A stretch of DNA of 64,000 bases from Calothrix sp. PCC 7716 (GCF_019977735.1 NZ_AP025018.1:6762580-6826579), one strand, 5' to 3'. Positions 1-9,251 are shown, counted from the stretch's first letter. Numbers and translations: made by a program. Notes: generated from the sequence alone by a model not told the origin.

Positions 1-203
1 TTCGTAAACAATTTGTTTATGAGTATTTGTTACAGCAGCACATCAATCAAGACAGCAATTTTAAAGAGTTAGAAATAAAAAGCGAGTTTTGGATTCCTAA
101 AATGCCTCACACAACTAGAGATGATATCGATAGCTATTTAGATGGTTATATACGTTTGAAGCAATTTAAACTGAATAAAATGATTAATATCTATTTAAGT
201 TAG
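1..203 (+). CDS. C-terminal end of a hypothetical protein (runs off left edge)
   Basis: The frame beginning at base 3 is open from the window edge and stops at TAG 201-203, giving the last 66 residues of a protein. The tail is polar and rich in Lys, Asp, Gln and Tyr, with a segment reading KSEFWIPKMPHTTRDDID and ending MINIYLS. I recognise no domain. Codon use is ordinary for the window, so it is probably a real gene end rather than chance. The start and most of the protein lie outside the window. Confidence 0.45.
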   Translation, partial: RKQFVYEYLLQQHINQDSNFKELEIKSEFWIPKMPHTTRDDIDSYLDGYIRLKQFKLNKMINIYLS

Positions 204-272
204 TTTAATAAAAAACTAACAAAATAGGTGCCCTTCCCACAATCAACCTGTCCCCAGGAAGATAGGCACCAG

Positions 273-309
273 TCATTAAATATCTAGATAGTTATAAAGG
301 ACAGGCGCC
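273..309. repeat. 8-bp-period tandem repeat ending in GGCGCC
   Basis: Degenerate octamers in one register (CATTAAA, TATCTAGA, TAGTTATA) run directly into ACAGGCGCC. This is the first member of a dispersed family whose best consensus is TACTTAAA / TATTTAAG. Confidence 0.5.
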
Positions 310-314
310 CAACG

Positions 315-551
315 TTACAGATGCTTTTTATACTCATCCTCGGCTTCCTCCAACACCTGATAAGCTTCATAACAAGCATTGTGCTTTTGCATAAACTCTC
401 TTAAAGTTTCTACTGTCTCTCCCTCCCAAGTTTCCTCATAGTCTGTGCTAAACCTAGCTCTACGAAGGTCTGTAGCGTCCTTGTATAAATCACCTATCGG
501 TGTGTCTTGTCCCTTGTGGTAAGTCCTTAAATACTCCCTGAAACTTGCCAT
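315..551 (-). CDS. YozE-like SAM-fold small protein
   Basis: This 78-residue cytosolic protein matches the pattern of the YozE SAM-like family: an N-terminal SFREYLRTY helix, the DTPIGDLYKDATD motif near residues 16-28, and a C-terminal acidic helix with HNACYEAYQVLEEAEDEY. Family members are about 70-75 residues, so this is full length. Their biochemical role is unknown; they are small helical bundles. The ATG is supported by a strong Shine-Dalgarno run (AAGGGGG, about 6 nt upstream). It stands alone, convergent to nothing, with a coiled-coil membrane protein gene upstream in the same direction. The family call rests on motif resemblance by eye. Confidence 0.65.
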   Translation of the reverse strand: MASFREYLRTYHKGQDTPIGDLYKDATDLRRARFSTDYEETWEGETVETLREFMQKHNACYEAYQVLEEAEDEYKKHL

Positions 552-587
552 AATTAACCCCCTTGAATATTCATAAGTGTAGCAGGG

Positions 588-627
588 TTTATAGACACTT
601 AAGCATCTAGGTACTTGGATATAGGCA
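588..627. repeat. 8-bp-period tandem repeat
   Basis: Five octamers in register: TTTATAGA, CACTTAAG, CATCTAGG, TACTTGGA, TATAGGCA. It lies in the spacer between two minus-strand genes. Confidence 0.6.
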
Positions 628-647
628 CTAGGAATATAAAGGTGCAG

Positions 648-1217
648 CTATGGAGAAATTTTTAACACAGGTTGAATATCAGAGGGCTGAGTATGGGCAG
701 GCTTAATTACAGGCTCTAAGTATATCTGAACGGCAGCTCCTAAAAACGCCCCAAGAATTAGTGTAGTAGACCAACCAACTAAGTTCAAAACTCTTCTCGT
801 TACCTTTCCTTCTTCCGATTTTGCTGTTAAAGTTTTCTGAATAGCCTGTTCTATTTCAGCCTTATATGCATCAACAGTGCTTTTATCTGTTTGAGCAATA
901 GCTGCGTATCTTTCTGCTATTTGCTTTTTTTCTTCAATTTCTTTTGCTAATAAGTCTAATTTTTGAGCTTGCTGTTCTAAGTCATCTTGTAAACCAACAA
1001 TAATTTTTGTAGCTTCTGAAATATGTAGTTTAGCAGTAGATATACGTTCTTCAGCTTCTAATTCTTTTTGTGACGTTGGAAGAAAATCTGTAAAATACCT
1101 GCCTACTATATTTTTGGAAATAGCATTTATTTGGTCTTCTGTAAGAAGTTTTCCTGTAATTGTTTTGCTGGCTTCAGTTAAAACTACAGCGCTAATAGAG
1201 GTAAGAATATCAGCCAT
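648..1217 (-). CDS. Coiled-coil protein with a C-terminal membrane anchor
   Basis: 189 residues, not assigned to a family. Residues 52-135 are a long charged helix with heptad-like spacing (many Glu, Lys, Gln, Ala), predicted to form a coiled coil. One hydrophobic segment follows at about 143-167 (LNLVGWSTTLILGAFLGAAV) and then a short Pro-rich tail. The N-terminal 45 residues are amphipathic. The layout suggests a tail-anchored membrane protein that oligomerises through the coiled coil. A short AGG lies 5 nt before the ATG. The gene has no GGCGCC. Function is not inferable from sequence alone. Confidence 0.6.
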   Translation of the reverse strand: MADILTSISAVVLTEASKTITGKLLTEDQINAISKNIVGRYFTDFLPTSQKELEAEERISTAKLHISEATKIIVGLQDDLEQQAQKLDLLAKEIEEKKQIAERYAAIAQTDKSTVDAYKAEIEQAIQKTLTAKSEEGKVTRRVLNLVGWSTTLILGAFLGAAVQIYLEPVIKPAHTQPSDIQPVLKISP

Positions 1218-1547
1218 AACCTAAAAGTATAATTTTACTAAGATTATTCCCTATTGCTTGAAATATTCATTTGACTTACATCATATTTATTTGTGTTATA
1301 TATCACATACTAATTCAATAATAGTACTGTGAAATAATTTATAAAGAAGGTTTAAGCGCGCGCTTTAAATATCGGTGCCTGTCTCTTAGCGGTCGTAAGT
1401 TCCACACTTATACAGGCGCCCGTCATAAATACTCAGATACTTAAACATCTAGGTACTTGATTACAGGCGCCCTAATTGTATATCAACTGACTAGCTATTA
1501 ACTGCACGGTTTTGTATAACTAACAAAATTATAATGAGGCGCCAACC
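1218..1547. other. Intergenic spacer with palindromes and octamer repeats
   Basis: No gene seen. It contains an extended palindrome AAGCGCGCGCTT near 1356, two GGCGCC sites, and an 8-bp-period repeat at 1430-1461. The last 60 bases before 1548 are nearly identical to the leader of the gene at 5622. Confidence 0.6.
1430..1461. repeat. 8-bp-period tandem repeat
   Basis: Four octamers: TACTCAGA, TACTTAAA, CATCTAGG, TACTTGAT, followed by TACAGGCGCC. Confidence 0.65.
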
Positions 1548-1887
1548 ATGTCCAAAGCCGGAGAAAACATCAGAGAACTAGCAACCCAGAGACGAACCGA
1601 TGCATATAAAAAGATTGGTATCGCAGCAATTACAGGACTGGCGCCTGTTATTCTACTACCCCTAAGACTGCCAGCGGGTATTGTAGTATTAGCCTGGGTT
1701 GGTTGCTGGGTTGTAGCATATACATATTTCAATAAAGGGCAACATTTATTACTTCGAGCTAAACAAGCTTTTTGCATGGCGCCGTTGCAGAGGAAAACGT
1801 AGCTCAGTTATTAAAACCATTGGAACAACAAAGTTGGAAAATTAAATATAATGTAGTACTTCAGTACGGTGATGCTGATGCTTTTAT
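1548..1887 (+). pseudogene. Broken copy of the NERD-type membrane nuclease-like gene
   Basis: The first 74 codons are nearly identical to the intact gene at 5622-6269 (same MSKAGENIRELATQRR start and the same two hydrophobic helices). Just before a GGCGCC site (around 1770) the sequence GCTTTTTGCATGGCGCC replaces the intact GCTGACCAAGGCGCC, a +2 frameshift that ends the frame at 1802. Homology continues out of frame to about 1887 (GATGCTGATGCTTTT) and then stops abruptly, so the nuclease-like core is missing. The leader shared with the intact gene shows the duplication included the promoter. Confidence 0.85.
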
Positions 1888-2410
1888 TTTTTGCTCGTGT
1901 GATCATATCCAGACCAATTACGGGTTTGGTTACAAATGTTAACAAATTATAGGTATGCAACTTAACTTTAGTTAAGTGTTTCTATTTAATTATTTAATTA
2001 ATATGTATACCATCAACAGTTAATATTCAGTATGGAAAAAATATAGCTAAAGCAAGAATTTATCGTGGTCTAGAGACTTAATTTATCCTTTGACTCATAT
2101 AAAAAATTGTAACAAAACATACCATTTAGGCAGAGGGAATCACTTGGTTTTTGCCTTACTTTTCTTCTGATTTTTCTCAAGAGTAAACTTATTGCGTTTA
2201 TGTCGGCAGGTAATTGCGTTCACGGAATGTATTGTAGGTAATTGCGTTTCATGTTTCGTTAACGCAGTGTTCCGCAGGAAAGAGAAATTGCGAATTGTTT
2301 TAATTTTAGAGAATTTATTACTATACTTAATCTTATAATAAAATTAAATACGATGAAATTTCTTCCCTTCTATATTTAAAATTTACAAATAAAATAACTA
2401 ATAAGTAGTT
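1888..2410. other. Intergenic spacer before the NACHT gene
   Basis: AT-rich and without GGCGCC. It contains two short direct repeats of GTAATTGCGTT near 2211 and 2241. No gene, terminator or clear promoter was identified. Confidence 0.5.
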
Positions 2411-5293
2411 ATGCCTACATTTATTAAAAATTACTTAGCACCAATTAGTACGGTAGTCCTAAATGGAATTTTAAGTTACTTTATTAACCAATTACCAAGT
2501 ATTCGACAAGACTCAGGAAATGCAAGTACTGGTCTTCCGGACGCTTCGATATTTGCCTTCACAGCAATTTGTGTTGCTATACTTTGTATTTTAACTTTTG
2601 TAGCGCAATCGCAACAAAATTCAGTAGCAGGTAATACAAATTTACAATCTCAGGGCTTGCAATCTAATTGGATTGGTGGCTTTGTACTATTTTTATTGGG
2701 TATTGTACTTTATGGATTGTTGCAAATAAATATAATTCCAAAGCAATCCAGTGTTCAGTTTAGTTACATATCTTTAATTTTATGTGGTTTTGGTGCAGTA
2801 GTACCAAGCTTTTTATTAATGCAAGAAAAATGGCAAAATATATTACTATTGCTGTCTGCTGGAATTGGGTTGTTTCTTAGTTTCCACTATTTTAGTGTTA
2901 ATAATTTAAATGCATTATTTATATCTTTTAGCTTTACTGCCATTTCGCTGATTTTGCTCGCAGCAAAAACCTTTTTAGTTAAAGTAATTAGAGATGTTGC
3001 ATTATTTTGGCAAGATTTACAAAATCAACAAGCTACGGAAATTAGCCAATTAATTATAACTAAATTAGAAGATTTAGTATCACCATTTAAGCGTAATTAC
3101 TATAAAGCATTAAAATACAAATACCGAGATGATGAAACCCAAGGATTATATAGCGAAAAAATTTTGGAGTTCAAACAAGTATTTGTAGAACTGAAAATAG
3201 CTGCTAAGAGCGTTAGTAATGTCAGACAAGATATAATCCCTTCAAATGTAGATACATTAGTACCAAACATGACGATTTGGGACTGTTTAGCGGCAAAAAA
3301 TGAGGAAAAAAACAGTATATATAAAAAATTAGTAATTTTAGGAAGACCAGGTTCAGGGAAAACAACATTATTGAGACATTTAACGTTAGTTTACGCAACT
3401 AAGGAGCAGCGAAAATTTAACCCAGAAACACCAATATTAATTCCAGTTTTATTTTACTTGCGCGAGATACGAGACATAATTATCAGCCAAAGTCCGTCAT
3501 TAAAGATATTAATTACGCAACAAATAGAAAAGCTCAAAATCAATGATAAATATCTGAGTCCACCGTCTCACTGGGTAAATAACAAATTAGAGCGCAACAA
3601 ATTTATCATTATGCTGGATGGATTGGATGAAGTTGCAGATAAATCCCAGCGCCAGCAGGTAAGGACTTGGGTAGATAGTCAAATGCAAAACTATCCCGAC
3701 ACTGTTTTTCTTCTCACTTCCCGTCCTAACGGTTATAAAGAATTAGAATCACAAACATCAGTTGATGTATTAGAGGTTCAACCATTTAATAAACAGCAGT
3801 TTACAGACTTTTTAAAGCTTTGGTATTTACAAACTGAATTTAAAAATCGTGGACAAAATGATGAAGGAGTAAAACAAGTTGCTGAAGTACAAGCTCATAA
3901 TTTAATTAATCAAATTGTAAATAATCCCTCTTTGATAGCAATGGCTGTAAATCCGTTGTTACTAAAAATGATTGCTACAGTTCACAGCCGGGGAAATATG
4001 CTACCAGCAAAACGAGTTGAACTTTACAAAGAGATTTGTCAGATTTTACTAGAAAAACGTCAACGGGCAAAGAATATGCCTGATATTTTAGATGTTTCGC
4101 AAAAGCAATCTATTTTACAAGAATTAGCATTTAAATTAATGCAGGAAGGGAAAAGAGAATTTGAACTACCTGAAGCTGATAATTGGATATCTCAACAATT
4201 AATAACTTTACCTAAATTAAATAATACGGAAGAGTTTATTAAACATATTCGGGACGATTGTGCTTTATTAGTTGAAAAAGAGATTGGGATTTATGAATTT
4301 GCTCATTTAAGTTTTCAAGAATATTTAGCTGCAATTCAAATCAAAGAATTAAATCAGGAACAAATTTTAATTAATAATATTAATAACACATGGTGGGCTG
4401 AAACCATTCGTCTGTATGCAGCACAGGTTAAAGATGCCAGTAATTTGGTTCGCGCCGTTGTGAATATGCCTTCATCTTCAATTAATGCCTTTTTGGTTGT
4501 AGCTGATTACGAAGATGAAGGTTGGCGAATTAATCCACAAGTGAAGCAACTATTATTTAATAAGCTGGATGCAGGTTTAGAATCTAATAACCCAGAAATA
4601 TTTAAGTTAGCAGTAGAGGTAAAGTTAGCAAAAAGGTTAAATCACTTCAGGCAGGTTAATGAAGATTTAGAAATTGACGACAACTATATTACTTCTGCCG
4701 AATATGAATTATTTGAACGCGAGATTGGGCGCCAATTATCACAACATCGACAAAATAGAAACTTTACTAGAGGAACAGCTAAAAATATAATTGATGGAAT
4801 CGAAATAGAACATGCTAATTCTTTTTGTCACTGGTTGAGTTCAAGAGATAAAATTAGCCCACTAAGTGATAAAGTAACATGGTACAGATTGCTAACACCA
4901 AAAGAACAAGAAAAATACAATACACCAGAAGATAAAAAAACAGCAATTCGTCTGCTTCGCCAGAAGTTACCTTCAAAATACAACCCACTTGTAAAATCTT
5001 TAATGCAAGGTGATGCAGTAAAGTCGCATGACGAAACTTGGGAGGTAATGTTAAAAGTCGCTGGCGGGGAAAATCAACATAATTTCACTATAGAAGATAT
5101 AGAAAATTTTCCTTGTGAAGATTTACGTATTATTGATACACTTTGGGCATCTGCTGAGGTATCGGATTCTTGGAAAGAAGATTTCTCGCGGCGAGCGGAG
5201 GCGGCGGGGCGACGGTTAAATTTATGGCGGGGTCAGGGTCAGGGTCAGGTGATGTTAGCATTGTCTAGGCGTATAGAAAGTTGTGGAACATAG
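2411..5293 (+). CDS. Membrane NACHT STAND ATPase with C-terminal FGE-like region
   Basis: A 960-residue signal-transducing NTPase. Residues 1-190 hold about five to six hydrophobic helices, so the N-terminus is in the membrane. The NACHT core has a Walker A motif GRPGSGKTTLL near residue 310 and a Walker B FIIMLDGLDEVAD near 398, followed by the expected SRPNGY sensor and the HLSFQEYLAA motif of NACHT C-terminal helices. From about 757 (DDNYITSAEYELFE) to about 850 the sequence resembles a degenerate formylglycine-generating-enzyme-like (SUMF) domain with AIRLL and FCHWLSS landmarks. Bacterial NACHT proteins are known antiviral sensors, so a defence role is plausible but inferred. It carries only one GGCGCC in 2.9 kb. 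The ATG has no strong ribosome site, so the start is provisional. Confidence 0.85.
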   Translation: MPTFIKNYLAPISTVVLNGILSYFINQLPSIRQDSGNASTGLPDASIFAFTAICVAILCILTFVAQSQQNSVAGNTNLQSQGLQSNWIGGFVLFLLGIVLYGLLQINIIPKQSSVQFSYISLILCGFGAVVPSFLLMQEKWQNILLLLSAGIGLFLSFHYFSVNNLNALFISFSFTAISLILLAAKTFLVKVIRDVALFWQDLQNQQATEISQLIITKLEDLVSPFKRNYYKALKYKYRDDETQGLYSEKILEFKQVFVELKIAAKSVSNVRQDIIPSNVDTLVPNMTIWDCLAAKNEEKNSIYKKLVILGRPGSGKTTLLRHLTLVYATKEQRKFNPETPILIPVLFYLREIRDIIISQSPSLKILITQQIEKLKINDKYLSPPSHWVNNKLERNKFIIMLDGLDEVADKSQRQQVRTWVDSQMQNYPDTVFLLTSRPNGYKELESQTSVDVLEVQPFNKQQFTDFLKLWYLQTEFKNRGQNDEGVKQVAEVQAHNLINQIVNNPSLIAMAVNPLLLKMIATVHSRGNMLPAKRVELYKEICQILLEKRQRAKNMPDILDVSQKQSILQELAFKLMQEGKREFELPEADNWISQQLITLPKLNNTEEFIKHIRDDCALLVEKEIGIYEFAHLSFQEYLAAIQIKELNQEQILINNINNTWWAETIRLYAAQVKDASNLVRAVVNMPSSSINAFLVVADYEDEGWRINPQVKQLLFNKLDAGLESNNPEIFKLAVEVKLAKRLNHFRQVNEDLEIDDNYITSAEYELFEREIGRQLSQHRQNRNFTRGTAKNIIDGIEIEHANSFCHWLSSRDKISPLSDKVTWYRLLTPKEQEKYNTPEDKKTAIRLLRQKLPSKYNPLVKSLMQGDAVKSHDETWEVMLKVAGGENQHNFTIEDIENFPCEDLRIIDTLWASAEVSDSWKEDFSRRAEAAGRRLNLWRGQGQGQVMLALSRRIESCGT

Positions 5294-5621
5294 CATATAA
5301 AGACTTCAATTCAAAGCACATCTATCAAAATTTGTAGTATTTATGTATATTCGCAGTGCTTTTAGTGAATTAGGGTGCGCTCGACAACCTAAAATGCCTA
5401 AAAATGCACCCTAGATCCTAAACAATTCATGAGTCGAAATCACATTCTACAAAGGCGCCGACCGATTAAAAGCTTTTTCATAGATACGGGAATTCTCGTA
5501 TTCATGTACAACCAATGATTCAAGGTGCATCTATCAAAGTTTGTAGTATTTATGTATAAAATGACTAGCTATTAACTGCATGGTTTTGTATAACTAACAA
5601 AATTATAGTGAGGCACCAATC
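5294..5621. other. Intergenic spacer with repeats
   Basis: No gene. It holds two copies of a roughly 30-bp direct repeat (ATCTATCAAARTTTGTAGTA, near 5320 and 5530), the dyad at 5371-5413, and the leader shared with the broken copy at 1548. Confidence 0.6.
5371..5413. repeat. TAGGGTGC...GCACCCTA dispersed dyad, copy 1
   Basis: Inverted repeat TAGGGTGC / GCACCCTA with a 27-nt loop. A second member with longer arms lies at 11944-11988. Similar dyads are scattered through Nostocales genomes. Confidence 0.6.
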
Positions 5622-6269
5622 ATGTCCAAAGCCGGGGAAAACATCAGAGAACTAGCAACCCAGAGACGAACCGATGCATATAAAAAGATTGGTATCGCAG
5701 TAATTACAGGACTGGCGCCTGTTATTTTACTACCCCTAAATTTACCAGGGGGTATCATGGTTCTAGTCTGGGTCGGTTGTTTGGTGACAGCGGTTGTATT
5801 TATCAATAAGGGAAAATATTTATTACTCCGTGCGAAGCAAGCTGACCAAGGCGCCGTTGCAGAGGAAGGTGTAGCTCAGTTATTAAAACCATTGGAACAG
5901 CAAGGTTGGAAGATTGAATATAACGTAGTACTTGAGTACGGTGATGCCGATGCATTTTTACAGGCGCCCAACGGTAAGTGTTTTGTAATTGATACCAAGA
6001 GTAATAAAGGTAGCTTATTCTATGATGGCGCCGTGTTGAAGTTACGCTACGGCAAACAAGTTTATGATTTTCCTAATGGTAAAAATGTTCTTAAAGCAGT
6101 GAAGGGACAAGCGCGCGCGTTAAAAGAGATGAAGCATGTTAGCTTTGTTCAACCAATTCTTTGTTTTACTCAAGCACGAATGGAAGAAATTGACCAAAAT
6201 AATTATATTGATGGTGTTTGTGTAGTAGATACAGCTAATTTGTTAAGAATAATTACTAGCTTGCGATAA
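5622..6269 (+). CDS. Membrane-anchored NERD-type nuclease-like protein (intact copy)
   Basis: 215 residues. Two hydrophobic helices at about 22-40 and 42-61 follow a basic N-terminus. The rest resembles the NERD domain, a PD-(D/E)XK-fold nuclease-related module: EEGVAQLLKPL (81-91), then GDAD at 107-110 and the core FVIDTKSNKG at 121-130, whose D110, D124 and K126 fit the catalytic pattern. The domain may act on nucleic acid or only bind it. Upstream is a leader shared with 1548; downstream is a strong hairpin terminator at 6358. A third, N-terminally truncated copy lies at 35199. Family call is from motifs; substrate is unknown. Confidence 0.7.
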   Translation: MSKAGENIRELATQRRTDAYKKIGIAVITGLAPVILLPLNLPGGIMVLVWVGCLVTAVVFINKGKYLLLRAKQADQGAVAEEGVAQLLKPLEQQGWKIEYNVVLEYGDADAFLQAPNGKCFVIDTKSNKGSLFYDGAVLKLRYGKQVYDFPNGKNVLKAVKGQARALKEMKHVSFVQPILCFTQARMEEIDQNNYIDGVCVVDTANLLRIITSLR

Positions 6270-6357
6270 GTAGAAAATATGTACTTAACGATATAAAATT
6301 AATGCAGCAAAAAAATCAGCGCCTACGCTCGTTTTTTTGGTAGATGATCCACTTGCT

Positions 6358-6388
6358 ACTCTGGTAACGTATCATACCAGAGTTTTTA
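6358..6388 (+). terminator. Rho-independent terminator of the NERD-type gene
   Basis: Perfect 9-bp stem ACTCTGGTA / TACCAGAGT with an 8-nt loop followed by TTTTT. The same hairpin is conserved after the fragment at 35199-35585. Confidence 0.8.
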
Positions 6389-6390
6389 TT

Positions 6391-6731
6391 TTAGATGTAG
6401 AACTTGGTGATAGGCACCGATATTAATAAGTACGCAAATACTTAAACATTTAGATACTTAAATTACAGGCGCCTTATATGTTCCATCCCTTATAAAGGCG
6501 CCGAATACCTAAAATCAGAACAACTTGTTCTTGAATTTCCGTATGGCACCATATATAAATACCATCAAATAGGCATCGTCTTTATCAAGCGCGTCATTTA
6601 GTAGTACTTGCAAACCTTGCTACCCATAGTTAAACAAAATTTATTTTTCGCCAACAAAGCATATGCTAGTCTTGTTCGGAAATAGCGATACATGAAAACA
6701 CCGAACTATTTGTACAAGGTACAGCAGTATT
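6391..6731. other. Intergenic spacer
   Basis: Contains the octamer repeat at 6431-6462, two GGCGCC sites, and a dyad AGAACAACTTGTTCT at 6517-6531 that recurs at 19474 and 19589. No gene seen. Confidence 0.55.
6431..6462. repeat. 8-bp-period tandem repeat
   Basis: Four octamers TACGCAAA, TACTTAAA, CATTTAGA, TACTTAAA, followed by TTACAGGCGCC. Confidence 0.65.
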
Positions 6732-7256
6732 ATGAACAAAGCATACAATGTATTGTTATGCAGTTTTATTCTTGCTACCACCAGCACACTAGCACGCGCG
6801 CAAGTTCCTCCAAACACTGCACATACACCACCTCCACCTCTCCCACCTGAACCACGCAGTACGTATATAATTCGTGTTGAAACTTATATTCAAAATAATT
6901 TCAAAAGCTTAGATGCTATTATTTCCGAAATCTCTAGAGTCAAATCACTTTGTCCAAGAGGAACCGAAGCATTCAGGCGCCCACAAGGAAAGTTTATTAT
7001 TACTGGACGTGGTTCAAATCCACCTAGCCCATTAGACCCATTATCAGGTAATAACATCACTAGTACTCTTGCAACTTTAGACACCAGTAAAAATGAAATA
7101 TCAATTAGACAGGCGCCTTTAACTTACCCAACTCCAACCATTGAAGCACAAGGATTTAGAAAAAATAGTAATGGTGATGTTGAACTTGTAGCAGTGGCGC
7201 CTTTAACCACACCATCAGGTATTAATGTCGCGCGGTTGCCTTGCCCTAAAAACTAA
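6732..7256 (+). CDS. Orphan C-terminal module of a TpsA-type exoprotein with its own signal peptide
   Basis: 174 residues. Residues 1-23 form a signal peptide (hydrophobic LLCSFILATTSTL, cleavage near ARA-Q). After a Pro-rich linker, the segment from CPRGTEAF through GKFIITGRGSNPPSPLDPL to VELVAVAPLTTP is homologous to the last 130 residues of the 982-residue TpsA protein at 57876 (CPKFPGAK, GEFTITGRGSLPPSPLEPL, LELVATAP). The TPS secretion domain and the beta-helix are absent. It may be an internally deleted exoprotein or a free-standing version of the tail. No good ribosome site is visible before the ATG. Confidence 0.7.
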   Translation: MNKAYNVLLCSFILATTSTLARAQVPPNTAHTPPPPLPPEPRSTYIIRVETYIQNNFKSLDAIISEISRVKSLCPRGTEAFRRPQGKFIITGRGSNPPSPLDPLSGNNITSTLATLDTSKNEISIRQAPLTYPTPTIEAQGFRKNSNGDVELVAVAPLTTPSGINVARLPCPKN

Positions 7257-7279
7257 ACAGTATGATATAGGCGCCGATA

Positions 7280-7303
7280 TTAATAAATACGCAAATACTT
7301 AAA
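7280..7303. repeat. 8-bp-period tandem repeat (short)
   Basis: TACGCAAA and TACTTAAA in register, preceded by ATTAATAAA and followed by TTACAGGCACC, where GGCACC is a one-base variant of GGCGCC. Confidence 0.5.
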
Positions 7304-7460
7304 TTACAGGCACCTGTATATCTATTATTTTCGTTTGCGCTTAAGTCTTGAAACTGCGGCGGCAACAACAACTGCTGCTAGGTGCCTCCTACAAAATTCG
7401 GTTCGGGGATAGTTCTTTTGTGAAGATTCAGAGGTTATAGGCGCCGATATAAAATATTGC

Positions 7461-8081
7461 TCAATTTTTAACGAGAATAACAGCGTGAGGGTCACTCAAA
7501 TTATCTTTAGCATCACCACTTGAGATAACTGTAGGTAAAACATGAGTCAGGCGCCCTGTTTTCTTATTATCCAAATCAATAATTCCTAATCCAGGGCAAC
7601 TACCTACTGCTGCATGAGCTACAGACTGAGGTAAAGTACCGCGTAGAGCAACATAAATTCTCTTATCTTTTAAATCAACATCAGCTAAATCAGGGGTTGG
7701 GTCATCTTGGGTTGCTGCATTTAGAGTACTTGTACAGGCGCCGGATTTTTTCAAACTGTAGCTACCTTCATATTCAAGATTCTTGTTGACTTTGAAAACT
7801 TCTACATTGTTACGTATCCGGTCAAACTGGTGTAAATATTTATCCTTTGTAACTACCATCCCATGAGCATCACGATTATTACCAGTTAAAGTTTTACCGT
7901 TATCTATATCAGCCCATATGGCTATCGGTACAGGTTGATTCGGTAAATCAAATGCAGGCGCCGTTTTATAATCCTGAGTAAACTGATATACGGTAAACTC
8001 ACTAACGTTTGGCGCCGGAGTACCTGTATTTAAATACATGCTACCGTTTACAGAATGACCTCCACAACCAGCCGCGCGCAA
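7461..8081 (-). pseudogene. Probable 3' remnant of a larger secreted or periplasmic protein
   Basis: 206 residues from a TTG codon; the only upstream in-frame extension is eight codons to a stop, and there is no ATG or signal peptide. The sequence begins mid-domain (GCGGHSVNGSMYLNTGTPAP) and is a soluble beta-rich protein with motifs such as DAHGMVVTKDKYLHQFDR and SDPHAVILVKN, reminiscent of beta-propeller blades. I judge it the C-terminal part of a longer protein whose 5' end was lost. It carries four internal GGCGCC sites, so it has been resident in this genome for long. The exact family is not recognised. Confidence 0.5.
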
Positions 8082-8285
8082 ATAACTCGTATCATAGCTT
8101 TTTATACTCTTCCTCTCATAAATATATCTAGATTGTCAAAAGGCGCCTGTATTTTTCAAATGAATTTGTAACAAATCAATACGAACTATTAAGTTTTTAA
8201 TCGTTTGCATAAGTTCTTCAGTCTCAGAAGTATAAGGATTATAGCGCCGTCTGAAATTGTACTTGAATGAAAACGTTGAGTAATA

Positions 8286-9251
8286 ATGCGTAAATTACAG
8301 AACTTTATTCTCTATACAATATTATTTGCTACAGTTGGCATTTTTACAATTTTTTTAAGCTATAGCAGGAAAGCGATTGACTTGTTTTCCCTTATGACAG
8401 CGGTTGGATTTGTACTAATACCAATTGGATTTTGCGCGGCAGTTTTCTTATCTTTTCAGCCAGTTTTAGTTAAACCACGTGGAAAAGTAAGAGTATATGA
8501 TTGGGATGAACATGATTTTGGAGTTTTGACTTATAGTTATTTAGGCTACATTGGATTACTTATATCGTTACCATATTTATTGACAATTGTTCCAATAAAT
8601 AATGAATGGCTATCTTCTTGGAATAAACATAGCTTTGAAGAAATTTTCTCAAACAACTGGAATTTATTATTCCTGGTAATTGGTATAGTAATAATTCCTT
8701 TTTTATTAATTTTATTATCAGGAATGCTAGCAAGATTGTTTAAAGGACGGAAATCTATACGCCCACTTCACTGTTCAAATTGCCGAAGCTCTTTGAAAAA
8801 GCTAAAACCAAAACAAATATCATCTTATCTTGAACCTCCTGAAAATACTGCTAACCAAATTGGTAGTACTTGTTTTGAAGGATGGCATTGTCCTAATTGT
8901 GATTCTATATTAGGGCGGTCGTACATTAATGTAAGGGCTTATATTAGTTCTTTGTCGAGTTTCAGCTTATGTAATAATTGCGATGAGGTAACGGTGAAAA
9001 AGGTAGCCAGTGTAATTCTCAAAGAGTCAACAGAGCTTGAAGAGGGAAAAAGCGTAGATACTTACCAATGCTACCATTGCTCGCACGAATACAGTAATTA
9101 TTATAGTATTCCACGTAAAACTTCAACATTGAATAATGGTAGTCAGTGTGGAGGTGATGGTGGGCACTATGGAGGCGATGGCGGTAACTCTGGAGGTGAT
9201 TGCGGTAACTCTGGAGGTGATTGCGGTAGCTCTGGAGGCGGTGGTTGTTAA
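8286..9251 (+). CDS. Four-helix membrane protein with zinc ribbons and a Gly/Cys-rich tail
   Basis: 321 residues. Hydrophobic helices lie at about 6-24, 33-56, 82-103 and 126-148. The cytosolic part has CxxC pairs at C163/C166, C202/C205, C229/C232 and C265/C268, consistent with two zinc ribbons; the spacing and the phrase IGSTCFEGWHCPNC resemble the ribbon that follows TPM domains. The last 40 residues are seven-residue repeats of the type GGDCGNS, encoded by 21-bp near-identical DNA repeats, again like the Gly-rich tails of TPM proteins. The TPM domain itself is missing. The gene has no GGCGCC, unlike its neighbours. Function unknown. Confidence 0.65.
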   Translation: MRKLQNFILYTILFATVGIFTIFLSYSRKAIDLFSLMTAVGFVLIPIGFCAAVFLSFQPVLVKPRGKVRVYDWDEHDFGVLTYSYLGYIGLLISLPYLLTIVPINNEWLSSWNKHSFEEIFSNNWNLLFLVIGIVIIPFLLILLSGMLARLFKGRKSIRPLHCSNCRSSLKKLKPKQISSYLEPPENTANQIGSTCFEGWHCPNCDSILGRSYINVRAYISSLSSFSLCNNCDEVTVKKVASVILKESTELEEGKSVDTYQCYHCSHEYSNYYSIPRKTSTLNNGSQCGGDGGHYGGDGGNSGGDCGNSGGDCGSSGGGGC

